The notes under the pieces were generated by a model that had not been told where the DNA came from, did no database searches, and was given only the letters and a program-made list of their open reading frames with translations. The position numbers and the translations under genes are program-made. From Nocardia sp. NBC_00403 (GTDB taxonomy: Bacteria; Actinomycetota; Actinomycetes; Mycobacteriales; Mycobacteriaceae), in assembly GCF_036046055.1 (NCBI RefSeq), contig NZ_CP107939.1, positions 1,860,001-1,924,000 of the forward strand: 64,000 bases of DNA, written 5' to 3'. Positions 39,111 to 49,176 of this stretch are shown in pieces. Each line of letters begins with the position of its first letter. Position 1 is the stretch's first letter.

Positions 39111-39416
39111 TTACTTCGCGACGGCGACGTCGACCGGGTGGATGCCCGCGCCGTCGGGGCGGATCTCCGCAGAGCCGTTGCCGGCCGAGGAGAGTGCCCG
39201 CACGGTCCATGCGCCGGGAGCGGCGAAGAACCGGAAGTCACCGGTGCCCGAGGCGACGACCTCGGCGGTGAAATCACCGTTGCCGTCGAGCAAGCGCACG
39301 AACGCGCCGCCGACGGGCTGGCCGTCGGTGCTCAGGACACGGCCGGTGATGACCGTTTCCTTCTCCACATCGACTCCGGCCGGAATGGCCTGACCCTGGG
39401 TAGGTGCTGCGCACAT
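39111..39416 (-). CDS. sseC: SseC-type DUF1416 protein
   Basis: A 101-residue protein beginning MCAAPTQGQAIPAGVDVEKE, then a transthyretin-like/CNA-type beta domain (VITGRVLSTDGQPVGGAFVR, FRFFAAPGAWTVRALS). It always accompanies thiosulfate sulfurtransferase genes in actinobacteria and starts 4 bp after the cysA2 stop. The role is unproven; a sulfur-handling partner of the rhodanese is inferred. Met1-Cys2 could expose Cys2 after methionine removal. Confidence 0.88.
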   Translation of the reverse strand: MCAAPTQGQAIPAGVDVEKETVITGRVLSTDGQPVGGAFVRLLDGNGDFTAEVVASGTGDFRFFAAPGAWTVRALSSAGNGSAEIRPDGAGIHPVDVAVAK

Positions 39417-39420
39417 GTGA

Positions 39421-40254
39421 TCAGGCTCCCAACTCGATAGGTGCACCGACGAGGGAGCCGTATTCGGTCCAGCTCCCGTCGTAGTTCTTGACATTCTGGT
39501 GGCCGAGCAGCTCCTGCAGCACGAACCAGGTGTGCGAGGAACGCTCGCCGATGCGGCAGTAGGCGATGGTGTCCTTCTCGCCGTCCAGGCCCGCTTCCCG
39601 GTAGATCTCGGTGAGCTCGGCATCGGACTTGAAGGTGCCGTCCTCGTTCGCGGCCTTGCTCCACGGCACGTTGATGGCGCTGGGGATGTGGCCGGGGCGC
39701 TGGCTCTGCTCCTGCGGCAGGTGGGCGGGGGCCAGGATCTTGCCGGAGAACTCGTCAGGCGAACGCACGTCGACCAGGTTCTTGGCGCCGATGGCGGCGA
39801 TGACCTCGTCACGGAAGGCACGGATGGTCAGGTCGGGCGCGGCAGCCTTGTACTGGGTGGCCGGGCGGCTCACAGCGTCGCGCGAGAGCGGACGGCCTTC
39901 GAGCTCCCACTTCTTGCGGCCACCGTCGAGCAGCTTGACGTTGTTGTGGCCGTAGAGCTTGAAGTACCAGTACGCGTACGCGGCGAACCAGTTGTTGTTG
40001 CCGCCGTAGAGCACAACCTCGTCGTCGTTCGCGATGCCGCGCGCCGAGAGCAGATCGGAGAACTGCTCCTGGTTCACGAAGTCGCGACGAACCTGATCCT
40101 GCAGGTCTTTCTTCCAATCGAGCCGGACGGCACCCTCGATGTGGCCGCCGTCGTAGGCGGAGGTGTCCTCGTCTACCTCGACGAAGACGACGCCGGGGGC
40201 GTTGAGGTTCTCTTCGGCCCAGTCAACGGAGACCAGGACATCGGAGCGGGCCAT
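39421..40254 (-). CDS. cysA2: Thiosulfate sulfurtransferase (tandem rhodanese)
   Basis: A 277-residue two-domain rhodanese. It transfers sulfane sulfur from thiosulfate to cyanide or a thiol acceptor in the cytoplasm. The catalytic Cys233 sits in the C-terminal domain loop CRIGERSS. The N-terminal domain (SVDWAEENLNAPGVVFVEVD) is inactive, as is usual. AAAGGAAC precedes ATG 40254. In mycobacteria the orthologous CysA2-SseC2 pair is cysteine-responsive, which fits the polycysteine leader found at the operon head. Confidence 0.94.
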   Translation of the reverse strand: MARSDVLVSVDWAEENLNAPGVVFVEVDEDTSAYDGGHIEGAVRLDWKKDLQDQVRRDFVNQEQFSDLLSARGIANDDEVVLYGGNNNWFAAYAYWYFKLYGHNNVKLLDGGRKKWELEGRPLSRDAVSRPATQYKAAAPDLTIRAFRDEVIAAIGAKNLVDVRSPDEFSGKILAPAHLPQEQSQRPGHIPSAINVPWSKAANEDGTFKSDAELTEIYREAGLDGEKDTIAYCRIGERSSHTWFVLQELLGHQNVKNYDGSWTEYGSLVGAPIELGA

Positions 40255-40285
40255 GTTGTTCCTTTCGGGGTGGTGACTTGCAGTG

Positions 40286-40783
40286 TCAGGACGAAGCCGG
40301 GGCGGGGATGGTCCGGCGGAAACGGGCGACCAGTGGATAAATCTGGCAACCCAGGCAGATTCCGAACGCCGCGTTCAGGAACGCCGCGAACAGGGCGAAG
40401 CCGGCGAACACCGCGCCGACGACGGTGGAGCCGGCCAGGAAACCCAGCAGGCTGACGGCACTGAAGACCAGGCCGAGCAATTGGGCGAACCGCAGCGGTG
40501 CCACGGGTTCGGTTTCGGTCGGCGGGCCGACGCGCGGTGCGACCAGCGCGGCGTAGATCCGACCGTAGGGGCTGCGCCGCGGGCCGGTGGCGGCGCCGAT
40601 CGCGAAGACCACCGCTTGGATCGCGATGAGCACGCCGGCGGCCGCGGTGGACAGAGTGGCGGCGATCAGCACGACGACGAGGACGGTGGTGGTGACCCAC
40701 GCGGCGAAGCGCGGTCCACGGACGTCGACGGAATTGAAGGGAATGGCTTGCCCGGAGGCAGTGTTACGGGTTTCGGCAGACAT
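40286..40783 (-). CDS. DUF4395 membrane protein
   Basis: A 165-residue membrane protein with about four helices. The signature includes FNSVDVRGPRFAAWVTTTVL at the start and FLNAAFGICLGCQIYPL near the end, where the GICLGC pair of cysteines is conserved in DUF4395. It lies 31 bp upstream of cysA2, so it is the first structural gene of the operon. It may carry sulfur or electrons across the membrane, an inference from the CLGC motif and context. AGGAG precedes the ATG. Confidence 0.85.
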   Translation of the reverse strand: MSAETRNTASGQAIPFNSVDVRGPRFAAWVTTTVLVVVLIAATLSTAAAGVLIAIQAVVFAIGAATGPRRSPYGRIYAALVAPRVGPPTETEPVAPLRFAQLLGLVFSAVSLLGFLAGSTVVGAVFAGFALFAAFLNAAFGICLGCQIYPLVARFRRTIPAPASS

Positions 40784-40905
40784 TGTGCGTACTCCTGCGC
40801 TGAATGACTCTGACGGCTGAAAAATTGCCAGTTCGCCGGGGGATCAAGAGATCACTCGCACGGCGGACAAAGGTCGGCGTCAGAAAATCTGAACGGACCG
40901 ACCGG

Positions 40906-40971
40906 TCAGCGGCACAGGCAGCAACAACCACCGAGGCGACACAGATCAACTGTGCGGCGTCGGGTGAGCAT
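40906..40971 (-). CDS. Polycysteine leader peptide of the cysA2 operon
   Basis: ATG 40971 to TGA 40906 encodes 21 residues with Cys at 11, 16, 17, 18 and 20. The tail reads VDLCRLGGCCCLCR, with three consecutive TGT/TGC codons. It lies 122 bp upstream of the DUF4395-cysA2-sseC operon. Polycysteine short ORFs before cysA2-type operons act as cysteine-responsive attenuators in mycobacteria: ribosomes pausing at Cys codons relieve repression when cysteine is scarce. The same job is inferred here. A possible -10, TAAACT (41005-41000), lies about 30 bp upstream. Confidence 0.8.
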   Translation of the reverse strand: MLTRRRTVDLCRLGGCCCLCR

Positions 40972-41074
40972 CAGCTCGTGGTCGGATTGCACGAAAGGCA
41001 GTTTACCCGGTTCCGAGGGGAAATTGGACCCCGGGTTCGTCACATCGGCTATAGAGCCTATTCAGGCCCTGTTT

Positions 41075-41512
41075 TTACACCGTCAGCGGCTCGAGTGCGG
41101 TGTGTAGATCGGCAGTCTTCGGGACGCCGGAGATACGGAAACGCTCCCTGCCCTCCCGGTCGAAGACGAAGGTGGTCGGCAATGAGAGCACATTCAGCTC
41201 TTTGGCCAGCGCGGGTTCGGCATCGATGTCGACCTCGATGTCCAGCGGCGGGTTCGGCGCATCCGACAGACCTTCGGTCACCCCGGCGACCACCCGGCGC
41301 ACCGCCACGCACGGGCCGCACCAGTCGGCGGAGAAATGCAGCACTGCGGGCCCCGCACCGCTCACTCCGGCGGCGGCGAGCAATTCGGTGCGCGCCGCCT
41401 CGGTCGGTGTGATCGTGTCGGCGGCACGCAATTTCCCGTCCCTGCGCCGTAGCGCTGTGCCGACCGCCAGTGCGGCAAGCACCATCACCACCAATATTGT
41501 GATTTCGATCAT
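41075..41512 (-). CDS. thiX: Thioredoxin-family protein ThiX, membrane-anchored
   Basis: A 145-residue protein with one N-terminal helix (ITILVVMVLAALAVG) and a thioredoxin domain. The redox motif is WCGPC (Cys65, Cys68), with the cis-proline region SLPTTFVF. It probably faces the outside of the membrane, though topology is not proven. It overlaps the lmeA stop by four bases and belongs to that transcript. It matches Rv0816c by position (from memory). Confidence 0.88.
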   Translation of the reverse strand: MIEITILVVMVLAALAVGTALRRRDGKLRAADTITPTEAARTELLAAAGVSGAGPAVLHFSADWCGPCVAVRRVVAGVTEGLSDAPNPPLDIEVDIDAEPALAKELNVLSLPTTFVFDREGRERFRISGVPKTADLHTALEPLTV

Positions 41513-42324
41513 GGCCGCTGCAATCTATCCAGGTCGATCGTCACATTCTCCCCTTTGCCTTCGACAACGATCTGGCCGCCTTGTGCGGAGACCTTCGTCG
41601 GCCGCAGACCGAAGGGCAATTCCTTCGTGTCGATGGTGCGCGTGAAAAGCTCCAGCACCGCCGGTCGGTCGGCTTCGGGGACGACCGCGGTGGGGGTGAG
41701 TTCGGTGCTGGTGCCGCGGTAGAAACCGGTCGCGACGATCCGCACCTGATCACCGTCGAGCAGCAGATCCGCCTGCACGCTGACCTTGTCACCACCCAGC
41801 GGCGCGCCGGGCACGGTCGAGGCGAGCGGTGTGCCGGGCAGCGTGCCGGTGAGCACCAGTGCGCCCGCCGTCGTCATTCCGGATCCGCCCGATCCGCCCG
41901 TTCCGTCGGATTTATCCGCAGGTCGCGAATGCACTTGCAGGTCCGGGATTTTGAACAGCCTGCCCAGCTCGGTGGGCTCGAGACGCATCCTGCCCTCGAC
42001 TCGTTCCACCGGGACTCGGCGCACGCTGCTGTCGACGAGATCGCCCAGCGGCAGATGCACTCCGGTCAACGTCGCCTCGGCCGAGATTTCGCCGGGGATG
42101 TCCGGGCGCACGATACGTGCGCGGATGTCGACATTCTGGAATCGACTCTCCAGCACCTGGCCGAAGAAGGGGAACCCGTAGATGGTCACCTGGGGGTCGG
42201 CGATGAGATCGGCGCCCTCACGCAGAGCGCGCGATACGCGATACTCGGAGTAAGCGGCGGCGCCGAAATCGATGACGACCACCAGTCCCGCGAGAACCAG
42301 CAGCCCGATAATCAGCTTGCGCAT
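41509..42324 (-). CDS. lmeA: DUF2993 protein, LmeA family
   Basis: A 271-residue protein anchored by one N-terminal helix (LIIGLLVLAGLVVVIDFGAA) and otherwise extracytoplasmic. The fold includes VTIYGFPFFGQVLESRFQNV and GELPFGLRP-type strands of the DUF2993 lipid-binding family. In mycobacteria LmeA supports mannan elongation of lipomannan and stabilises the mannosyltransferase MptA. A short Gly/Ser-rich loop (DGTGGSGGSGM) is inserted mid-protein. ATG 42324; the gene leads the lmeA-thiX pair. Confidence 0.82.
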   Translation of the reverse strand: MRKLIIGLLVLAGLVVVIDFGAAAYSEYRVSRALREGADLIADPQVTIYGFPFFGQVLESRFQNVDIRARIVRPDIPGEISAEATLTGVHLPLGDLVDSSVRRVPVERVEGRMRLEPTELGRLFKIPDLQVHSRPADKSDGTGGSGGSGMTTAGALVLTGTLPGTPLASTVPGAPLGGDKVSVQADLLLDGDQVRIVATGFYRGTSTELTPTAVVPEADRPAVLELFTRTIDTKELPFGLRPTKVSAQGGQIVVEGKGENVTIDLDRLQRP

Positions 42325-42563
42325 GGACCCAACCCTAATAGCACTGCCGGACGGAGTCCGTCGCCAGTCGCGCCGAGCAGCTCGAAGGCGAGGCGGCCGC
42401 CCAACTGGCAGCTTGTTGTGGGTATTGCCTATGCGTTGCTTACCCGGATGGCGTGGTAATCGGGGTTCACGCGCTAATCTTGCACCGATTACCTGTGATT
42501 AGCGACGTGGCTTCGGCGGTTACTGCTGTTGTCGTCGGAGCGACGAGATGGGAGGAGGGCTTT

Positions 42564-43331
42564 GTGGAGCTGCTCCTGTTGACCTCCGACCCCAACCCCG
42601 AGTCGGTACTGCCTTCGCTCGCGCTGCTGGCGCACAACGTGCGTCCGGCACCGACCGAGGTAGCGTCCCTGCTGGAAGCAGGCACCGCGGATGTGGCACT
42701 TGTCGACGCGCGCACCGACCTGGCCGCCGCGCGCGGCCTGTGCCGACTGCTCGGGAGCACCGGTTCGTCGGTGCCTGTCGTCGCTGTGCTCACCGAGGGT
42801 GGCCTGGTGGCTGTGAACGCCGATTGGGGCCTCGACGACATTCTGCTGCCCGGCACCGGGCCCGCCGAACTGGACGCCCGATTGCGGCTGCTGGTCGGTC
42901 GAACCGGTGGTGTGGCAAGCCCGGAGAACACCGGCAAGATCACCCTCGGTGAGTTGGTGATCGATGAGGGCACCTACACCGCTCGGCTGCGTGGGCGCCC
43001 GCTCGATCTCACCTATAAGGAATTCGAACTCCTCAAGTACCTTGCGCAGCATGCGGGCCGGGTGTTCACCCGGGCCCAGCTGCTGCAGGAGGTATGGGGA
43101 TACGACTTCTTCGGTGGCACCCGCACGGTCGACGTGCACGTGCGTCGCCTGCGCGCCAAGCTCGGCAGTGAATACGAGTCGCTGATCGGCACCGTGCGTA
43201 ATGTCGGCTACAAGGCGGTGCGGCCGTCCAGGTCGGCCGCCAAGGGTGAGCCGGTCCCGTTCCATGAGGATGAGACCGAGGGCACCGACGAAGCTCCGTT
43301 CGCGCCCGTGAACGGCTCCGTGCCGCAGTGA
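42564..43331 (+). CDS. glnR: Nitrogen-response regulator GlnR
   Basis: A 255-residue OmpR-type regulator with an atypical receiver domain ([20 protein letters not shown], no partner kinase) and a winged-helix domain: [40 protein letters not shown]. It activates glutamine synthetase and ammonium/nitrate genes in actinobacteria under nitrogen limitation. The acidic C-terminal tail is typical. GTG 42564 is fixed by GGAGGAGGG (42551-42559) and by homology to the Rv0818 N-terminus. Its stop overlaps the mshD GTG. Confidence 0.94.
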   Translation: MELLLLTSDPNPESVLPSLALLAHNVRPAPTEVASLLEAGTADVALVDARTDLAAARGLCRLLGSTGSSVPVVAVLTEGGLVAVNADWGLDDILLPGTGPAELDARLRLLVGRTGGVASPENTGKITLGELVIDEGTYTARLRGRPLDLTYKEFELLKYLAQHAGRVFTRAQLLQEVWGYDFFGGTRTVDVHVRRLRAKLGSEYESLIGTVRNVGYKAVRPSRSAAKGEPVPFHEDETEGTDEAPFAPVNGSVPQ

Positions 43332-44227
43332 CGATGCGCTGGATCGAACAAGTCGATGCCGATGCTGCGCGTTCGGTGCGTGAACTGCTCGACCGAGCGA
43401 CCGTCGCCGACGGCGTCGCCCCGATCTCCGAGCAGGCCGTGTTGTCGTTGACCGCCGCCGATGACGCACGACACCTGATCGTGCATCACGACGGCCCGAT
43501 CGCGGGTTACGTGAATCTGGTTCCCGCGCATGGTGAGCACCCGGCGATGGCCGAGGTCGCGGTCGATCCGGCCGCTCGTGGCCACGGCATCGGGACCCAG
43601 CTCGTCAACGCAGCGCTCGCCGCAGGCGGCACCGGCACTCGGGTCTGGGCGCATGGCAATCGGCCCCAGGCGCAGGCCGTCGCGGCCCGCCTGGATTTGG
43701 TGACCGCGCGCGAGCTGTGGCAGATGCGACGCGCTTTGGCTACACCTGAGCTACCCGAGCTGGAGGTCCCGGCGGAGATCGTGGTGCGCACCTACGCGGG
43801 TCCTGCCGACGACGCCGAACTGCTGCGGGTGAACAAGGCCGCGTTCGCTTGGCATCCGGAACAGGGCGGCTGGACCGAGCGCGATATCGAGGTCCGTAGC
43901 AACGAGCCGTGGTTCGACCCGAAGGGCCTGTTCATCGCGGCCGCTGCCGCCGATCCCGGTCGTGTGCTCGGATTCCATTGGACCAAGGTGCATTACGACG
44001 AGGACCCGGCGATCGGCGAGGTGTACGTGGTCGGCATTGATCCGGCGGCGCAGGGTCGGGGGCTCGGCCGCCTGCTCACTCTCGCCGGACTGCGTTACCT
44101 GCGCGAACGCGATCTCGCCGAGGTGCTGCTCTACACCGAGGCCGACAACGCCGCGGCCGTGCACACCTACACCCGGCTCGGATTCGCTCCCGCGCATGTC
44201 GATGTCGCCTATGCGGCCCGTGACTGA
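43328..44227 (+). CDS. mshD: Mycothiol synthase (two GNAT domains)
   Basis: A 299-residue acetyltransferase that performs the last step of mycothiol synthesis, acetylation of Cys-GlcN-Ins with acetyl-CoA. Two GNAT domains are in tandem. The first has [19 protein letters not shown]. The second, the active one, has [20 protein letters not shown] for CoA binding and ends [15 protein letters not shown]. The GTG overlaps the glnR stop; ATG 43334 two codons later is the alternative. It is part of the same operon as glnR. Confidence 0.94.
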   Translation: MTMRWIEQVDADAARSVRELLDRATVADGVAPISEQAVLSLTAADDARHLIVHHDGPIAGYVNLVPAHGEHPAMAEVAVDPAARGHGIGTQLVNAALAAGGTGTRVWAHGNRPQAQAVAARLDLVTARELWQMRRALATPELPELEVPAEIVVRTYAGPADDAELLRVNKAAFAWHPEQGGWTERDIEVRSNEPWFDPKGLFIAAAAADPGRVLGFHWTKVHYDEDPAIGEVYVVGIDPAAQGRGLGRLLTLAGLRYLRERDLAEVLLYTEADNAAAVHTYTRLGFAPAHVDVAYAARD

Positions 44228-44305
44228 ATAGAAAGCGGCCCGGTGGGGTTGCTCGAGTAACACTGGGGCAAATCTCACACCTGCCGGGCTCAATCGCGCC
44301 GGGCT

Positions 44306-44327
44306 GTTCACTCGGCGTTCACTCAGC
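44306..44327 (+). promoter_or_regulatory. PHO box upstream of pstS
   Basis: Two adjacent 11-bp direct repeats, GTTCACTCGGC (44306-44316) and GTTCACTCAGC (44317-44327), match the GTTCACC-type repeats bound by the phosphate response regulator (PhoP of Streptomyces, RegX3 of mycobacteria). They lie about 145 bp before pstS. Phosphate-starvation induction of pstSCAB is expected. Confidence 0.8.
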
Positions 44328-44472
44328 TTGGTCCAACTGTCAACCGGGCGAATCTACGTTACTTATGGGCGGCGCAGCTGCCTGGTGCGCAAGTTCCTCG
44401 CGAACGGCACCACAACACCCGCCCGGGCCGGTGAGGGACCGGGCGTGTCGGACGTGATTCCCCGGAGGAATA

Positions 44473-45588
44473 GTGAACTTCAAGCGCAGCAGCGCCTTCG
44501 TCGGCGTGCTGGCCGTCGGAGCGATGACTCTCGCCGCCTGTGGCAGCGACGACAACTCCTCGACCAGTGACACCAGCAACGCCGCCAACACCAGCGTCGC
44601 CTGCGGCGGCAAGAAGGCCCTCAAGGCCAGCGGTTCGTCGGCGCAGAAGAACGCCATGGAGCGTTTCATCGCTGCCTACGAGGCCAACTGCGATAGCAAC
44701 ACCCTGAACTACACCTCGAGTGGCTCCGGCGCCGGTGTCAACGAGTTCCTCGGCGGCCAGACCGATTTCGGTGGCTCCGATTCGCCGCTGAGCGCCAAGA
44801 AGGAAGAGCCTGCCAAGGCTCAGGAGCGCTGCGGCGCCCCGGCATGGAACCTGCCGACCGTCTTCGGCCCGATCGCCGTGACCTACAACATCGACGGCGT
44901 CACCGACCTCGTGCTCGACGGCCCGACCGCGGCCAAGGTCTTCAACGGCGCGGTCACCACGTGGGATGCCCCGGAGATCAAGGCGCTGAACCCGAACGCC
45001 AAGCTCCCCTCGGACAAGATCGCCGTGATCTTCCGTAGCGACGAGTCGGGCACCACCGACAACTTCCAGCTCTACCTCGATGCGGCATCCGACGGCGCGT
45101 GGGGCAAGGGTTCGGGCAAGGTCTTCGCCGGCGGTGTCGGTGAGGGCGCGAAGGGCAACGAAGGCACCTCGGCCGCGATCAAGAGCACCAAGAACTCGAT
45201 CACCTACAACGAGTGGTCGTTCGCGAAGTCGCAGAACCTGTCCATCGCGCAGATCGTCACCTCCGCGAGCAAGGACCCGGTCAAGCTGACCGTCGCGTCC
45301 GCGGGCAAGGCCATCGACAGCGTGAAGCTCAAGGGCGAGGGCAACGACCTGGTGCTCGACACCAGCTCGTTCTACAAGCCGACCGAGGCGGGCGCCTACC
45401 CGATCATCCTGCCCACCTACGAGATCGTGTGCTCGAAGTACGCCGATGCCGACACTGCCAAGGCGGTCAAGGCCTTCCTGACCTCGGCGACCACCAACGG
45501 CCAGAAGGGCCTTGACGAGAGCGGCTACATCCCGATCCCGGACAAGTTCAAGACCAAGCTGACCACCGCGATCAACGCCATCTCCTGA
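44473..45588 (+). CDS. pstS: Phosphate-binding lipoprotein PstS
   Basis: A 371-residue solute-binding lipoprotein. The signal peptide ends in lipobox LAAC with Cys23. The phosphate loop residues are recognisable in [16 protein letters not shown] and [11 protein letters not shown], and [20 protein letters not shown] also fits. It delivers phosphate to PstCA outside the membrane. GTG 44473 follows GGAGGA with 5-bp spacing. First gene of pstSCAB. Confidence 0.95.
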   Translation: MNFKRSSAFVGVLAVGAMTLAACGSDDNSSTSDTSNAANTSVACGGKKALKASGSSAQKNAMERFIAAYEANCDSNTLNYTSSGSGAGVNEFLGGQTDFGGSDSPLSAKKEEPAKAQERCGAPAWNLPTVFGPIAVTYNIDGVTDLVLDGPTAAKVFNGAVTTWDAPEIKALNPNAKLPSDKIAVIFRSDESGTTDNFQLYLDAASDGAWGKGSGKVFAGGVGEGAKGNEGTSAAIKSTKNSITYNEWSFAKSQNLSIAQIVTSASKDPVKLTVASAGKAIDSVKLKGEGNDLVLDTSSFYKPTEAGAYPIILPTYEIVCSKYADADTAKAVKAFLTSATTNGQKGLDESGYIPIPDKFKTKLTTAINAIS

Positions 45589-45598
45589 TCGCATCGTC

Positions 45599-46648
45599 AT
45601 GACCGTGCACCCTGAGGTGACCGCTGCGGGCTCGTCGGACTCGACGGGCCCGCGGGCGGCTGGAGATACTTCCCTTATGCCGAGTGAACCGAGCACCGAA
45701 CCGGCCAAGAAGGTTCGTCCTGCCCACAGCCAGCGGGCCGAGATCATCTTTCGGTCGCTGGCCACGGCAGCCGGTGCCACCATCGTCGCCGCCATCGCGC
45801 TGATCGCGCTGTTCCTGCTGATCCGCGCGTGGCCCTCGGTCATGGCGAACGAGGCGAACTTCTTCGCCAGTACCGAGTTCGTCACCAACAACGCCGACCA
45901 CCTACGCTTCGGCATCCGCGACCTGCTCATGGTCACGGTGCTGAGCTCGATGCTGGCCTTGGTGATCGCGGTGCCCGTCGGTGTGGGCATCGCGCTGTTC
46001 TTGACCCACTACTCGCCCAAGACAATGGCGCGTCCGTTCGCGATGCTGGTCGACCTGCTCGCCGCGGTGCCGTCGATCGTCTTCGGCCTGTGGGGCGTGC
46101 TCGTGCTCGCGCCCCAGCTGGAGCCGGTGGAGACGTTCCTGAACCGGAACCTCGGCTGGTTGTTCCTGTTCTCCGACGGCAACGTCACGATCTCCGGCGG
46201 CGGCACGATTTTCACCGCGGGCGTGGTGCTCGCGGTGATGATCCTGCCGATCATCACCTCGGTCTCGCGTGAGGTCTTCAATCTGACTCCCGCCGCGCAC
46301 ATCGAGGCCGCCCATGCGCTCGGTGCGACGAAGTGGGAGATGGTCCGGATGACGGTGCTGCCCTACGGTCGCAGCGGTGTCATCGCGGGCTCCATGCTCG
46401 GCCTCGGTCGCGCCCTCGGCGAGACGATCGCGGTGCTGCTCGTGCTGCGGACTTCCGCACAGGCCGGGCACTGGTCGCTGTTCGACGGTGGCTTCACCTT
46501 TGCCTCCAAGATCGCCTCTGCGGCTTCGGAATTCAGTTCGCCGCTGCCGACCGGCGCCTACATTGCGGCCGGCTTCGTGCTGTTCGCGCTGACCTTCGTC
46601 GTCAACGCGCTGGCACGTCTGGTGGCCGGTGGAAGGGTGAACGGATAA
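45599..46648 (+). CDS. pstC: Phosphate ABC transporter permease PstC
   Basis: A 349-residue permease with six helices. Signature parts are [37 protein letters not shown] and the coupling loop [21 protein letters not shown] hydrophilic N-terminus of about 50 residues precedes the first helix. ATG 45599 lies 10 bp after pstS; ATG 45677 is a possible shorter start. The stop overlaps the pstA ATG. Confidence 0.94.
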   Translation: MTVHPEVTAAGSSDSTGPRAAGDTSLMPSEPSTEPAKKVRPAHSQRAEIIFRSLATAAGATIVAAIALIALFLLIRAWPSVMANEANFFASTEFVTNNADHLRFGIRDLLMVTVLSSMLALVIAVPVGVGIALFLTHYSPKTMARPFAMLVDLLAAVPSIVFGLWGVLVLAPQLEPVETFLNRNLGWLFLFSDGNVTISGGGTIFTAGVVLAVMILPIITSVSREVFNLTPAAHIEAAHALGATKWEMVRMTVLPYGRSGVIAGSMLGLGRALGETIAVLLVLRTSAQAGHWSLFDGGFTFASKIASAASEFSSPLPTGAYIAAGFVLFALTFVVNALARLVAGGRVNG

Positions 46649-47550
46649 TGACCACGACGACACTCGACAAGCCGGTCAAGGCGCCGACCTTCCGTCATGT
46701 CAGCGCGAGCCGCCGGATACGCAACAACCTTGCCACCGGTGTGGTCTGGGCTTGCTTCGCCATCGCGCTCGTGCCGCTGGTCTGGGTCCTGCTCATGGTG
46801 GTGACCAAGGGCTTCGAGGCGATCACCTCGCTGAGCTGGTGGGAGAAGTCGCAGAAGGGCGTGCTGCCCGATCAGTTCGCGGGCGGTGTCTACCACGCGA
46901 TCTACGGCACCATCGTGCAGACCGCGGTGGCCGCGGTCATCGCGGTGCCGTTGGGCATCATGGCCGCGGTCTACCTGGTGGAATACGGGCGCGGCTGGCT
47001 GGCCAAGACCACCACCTTCATGGTGGACATCCTCGCGGGTGTGCCTTCGATTGTCGCGGCGCTGTTCATTTTCGCACTGTGGATCGCCACGTTCGGCTTC
47101 CCGCAGAGCGCCTTCGCGGTGTCTCTCGCGTTGGTGCTGCTGATGCTGCCGGTGGTCGTGCGCAGCACCGAGGAAATGCTGAAGCTGGTGCCCGACGAGC
47201 TACGCGAGGCGTCGTATGCTCTAGGTATTCCGAAGTGGAAGACGATCCTGCGGATCGTCGTGCCGACCGCATTGCCCGGCATGCTGAGCGGCATCCTGCT
47301 CGCCCTTGCCCGCGTGATGGGCGAGACAGCGCCGGTGCTGGTGCTCGTCGGCTACAGCAAGTCGATCAACACCGACCTCTTCGACGGCAATATGGCCTCG
47401 CTGCCGCTGCTGATCTACCAAGAGCTGTCGAACCCGGAACCCGCAGGCCGACTGCGGGTGTGGGGCGCGGCGCTGACGCTGATCCTGATCATCGCGCTGC
47501 TGTACGTGGCCGCGGCGGTCGTCAACAAGCTGCTCACGCGGAACCGATAG
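46648..47550 (+). CDS. pstA: Phosphate ABC transporter permease PstA
   Basis: A 300-residue permease partner of PstC with six helices: YGTIVQTAVAAVIAVPLGIM, VDILAGVPSIVAALFIFALW and the coupling loop SYALGIPKWKTILRIVVPTA. ATG 46648 overlaps the pstC TAA by one base. It is the third gene of the operon. Confidence 0.94.
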   Translation: MTTTTLDKPVKAPTFRHVSASRRIRNNLATGVVWACFAIALVPLVWVLLMVVTKGFEAITSLSWWEKSQKGVLPDQFAGGVYHAIYGTIVQTAVAAVIAVPLGIMAAVYLVEYGRGWLAKTTTFMVDILAGVPSIVAALFIFALWIATFGFPQSAFAVSLALVLLMLPVVVRSTEEMLKLVPDELREASYALGIPKWKTILRIVVPTALPGMLSGILLALARVMGETAPVLVLVGYSKSINTDLFDGNMASLPLLIYQELSNPEPAGRLRVWGAALTLILIIALLYVAAAVVNKLLTRNR

Positions 47551-47568
47551 AAGCGAACGGATACTCAG

Positions 47569-48345
47569 ATGGCCAAGCGGATCGACGTCAAAGACCTGAA
47601 TATCTATTACGGCAAATTCCATGCGGTTGCCGATGTCAAGCTGTCGGTGCTGCCGCGCAGCGTGACTGCCTTCATCGGGCCGTCGGGTTGCGGTAAGTCC
47701 ACCGTGTTGCGCTCGCTCAATCGGATGCACGAGGTCACCCCGAACGCTCGCGTCGAGGGCGCCGTGCTGCTCGACGGCGAAGACATCTACGGCTCGCAGG
47801 TCGACCCGGTGGGTGTGCGCCGCACCATCGGCATGGTGTTCCAGCGGCCGAACCCGTTCCCCACCATGTCGATTCGCGACAATGTGGTGGCCGGGCTGAA
47901 GCTGCAGGGCGTGCGCAACAAGAAGGAGCTCGACGAGGTCGCCGAGCGCTCGTTGCGTGGCGCCAACCTGTGGAACGAGGTCAAGGACCGGCTCGACAAG
48001 CCGGGCGGCGGCCTCTCCGGTGGTCAGCAGCAGCGGCTGTGCATCGCGCGTGCGATCGCGGTCTCGCCGGACGTGCTGTTGATGGACGAGCCGTGCTCGG
48101 CGCTGGACCCGATCTCCACCCTGGCGATCGAGGACCTGATCACCGAGCTGAAGAAGGAATTCACCATTGTCATCGTCACCCACAACATGCAGCAGGCCGC
48201 GCGCGTGAGTGACCAGACCGGCTTCTTCAACCTGGAGGCCCAGGGTAAGCCCGGCAGGCTGATCGAGATCGACGACACCGAGAAGATCTTCTCCAACCCG
48301 GGCCAGAAGGCGACGGAAGACTACATCTCCGGCCGCTTCGGTTAA
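47569..48345 (+). CDS. pstB: Phosphate ABC transporter ATPase PstB
   Basis: A 258-residue ATPase energising PstCA. Walker A is GPSGCGKST, signature LSGGQQQR, Walker [25 protein letters not shown] is the PstB-specific segment. It corresponds to PhoT (Rv0820) of mycobacteria by position. It starts 18 bp after pstA. A strong bidirectional terminator separates it from the convergent phoU. Confidence 0.96.
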   Translation: MAKRIDVKDLNIYYGKFHAVADVKLSVLPRSVTAFIGPSGCGKSTVLRSLNRMHEVTPNARVEGAVLLDGEDIYGSQVDPVGVRRTIGMVFQRPNPFPTMSIRDNVVAGLKLQGVRNKKELDEVAERSLRGANLWNEVKDRLDKPGGGLSGGQQQRLCIARAIAVSPDVLLMDEPCSALDPISTLAIEDLITELKKEFTIVIVTHNMQQAARVSDQTGFFNLEAQGKPGRLIEIDDTEKIFSNPGQKATEDYISGRFG

Positions 48346-48358
48346 GCATGGACAGACA

Positions 48359-48387
48359 AAAGGCCCGCACTCGATGTGCGGGCCTTT
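48359..48387. terminator. Bidirectional terminator between pstB and phoU
   Basis: AAAGGCCCGCAC-TCGAT-GTGCGGGCCTTT forms a perfect 12-bp stem with a 5-nt loop and A/T tracts on both sides. It is a strong intrinsic terminator usable from either direction. Confidence 0.92.
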
Positions 48388-48513
48388 GTCGTGCTCGAGC
48401 GTGTTGCGCAACAACTGATTTCGTAGGTACCCGGGTACGCCCGGAACTCATCCGCGCCCTCGACCGCCGGCTCGCAATGCGAGCCGGGCGGCGGCGGGAA
48501 ACCGGCGAGGCGG

Positions 48514-49176
48514 TTACGCTTCGGCGTCGGGGTCCGCGGGGAGGACACCGGTGACGAGGAAGATCACGCGGCGGCCGATCTCGACGGCATGGTCGGCGAA
48601 GCGCTCGTAGTAGCGGCCCAGCAGCGTCACGTCGACGGCCGCGGCGACGCCGTACTTCCAGTCGCGATCCATCAGCAACGTGAAGAGGTGACGGTGCAGG
48701 TCGTCCATCGCCTCGTCGTCCTCGTTGAGCTGCGCCGCACGCTCCGGGTCACGGGTCTCGAGTACCTCTTTGGCGCCCGCACCCATGTTCACCGCGATGC
48801 GGCCCATTTCGGCGAAGTAGCCGTTGACCGATTCCGGCAGGGCATGGTTGGGGTGGCGGCGTCGCGTGACCTTGGCGACGTGCAGCGCGAGTGCGCCCAT
48901 CCGGTTCACATCGGCGACGATCTGGATGGCGCTGACCACCTGTCGCAGATCGCCCGCGACGGGCGCCTGCAGCGCAAGCAGGGCAAACGCCTTCTCTTCG
49001 GCGTCCTGGATCAGTTCCGCGATCCGGTCGTATTCGCTGATCACCGACTCGGCAAGGGCGAGGTCGGCCTGGAGCAGTGACTGAGTGGCCCGGTCCATGG
49101 CCGAACCCGCCAGGCCGGCCATCTCGCCCAGCAGGTGGGCAAGATCGGCCATTTGCTCGTTGTAGATGACACGCAT
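48514..49176 (-). CDS. phoU: Phosphate signalling protein PhoU
   Basis: A 220-residue protein of two three-helix bundles. Conserved metal-cluster motifs occur in each half: [19 protein letters not shown] and [20 protein letters not shown]. It damps phosphate-starvation signalling through the Pst transporter and the SenX3-RegX3 type system; it also influences persistence in mycobacteria (PhoY2). It is convergent with pstB and divergent from the multicopper oxidase gene. Confidence 0.93.
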   Translation of the reverse strand: MRVIYNEQMADLAHLLGEMAGLAGSAMDRATQSLLQADLALAESVISEYDRIAELIQDAEEKAFALLALQAPVAGDLRQVVSAIQIVADVNRMGALALHVAKVTRRRHPNHALPESVNGYFAEMGRIAVNMGAGAKEVLETRDPERAAQLNEDDEAMDDLHRHLFTLLMDRDWKYGVAAAVDVTLLGRYYERFADHAVEIGRRVIFLVTGVLPADPDAEA

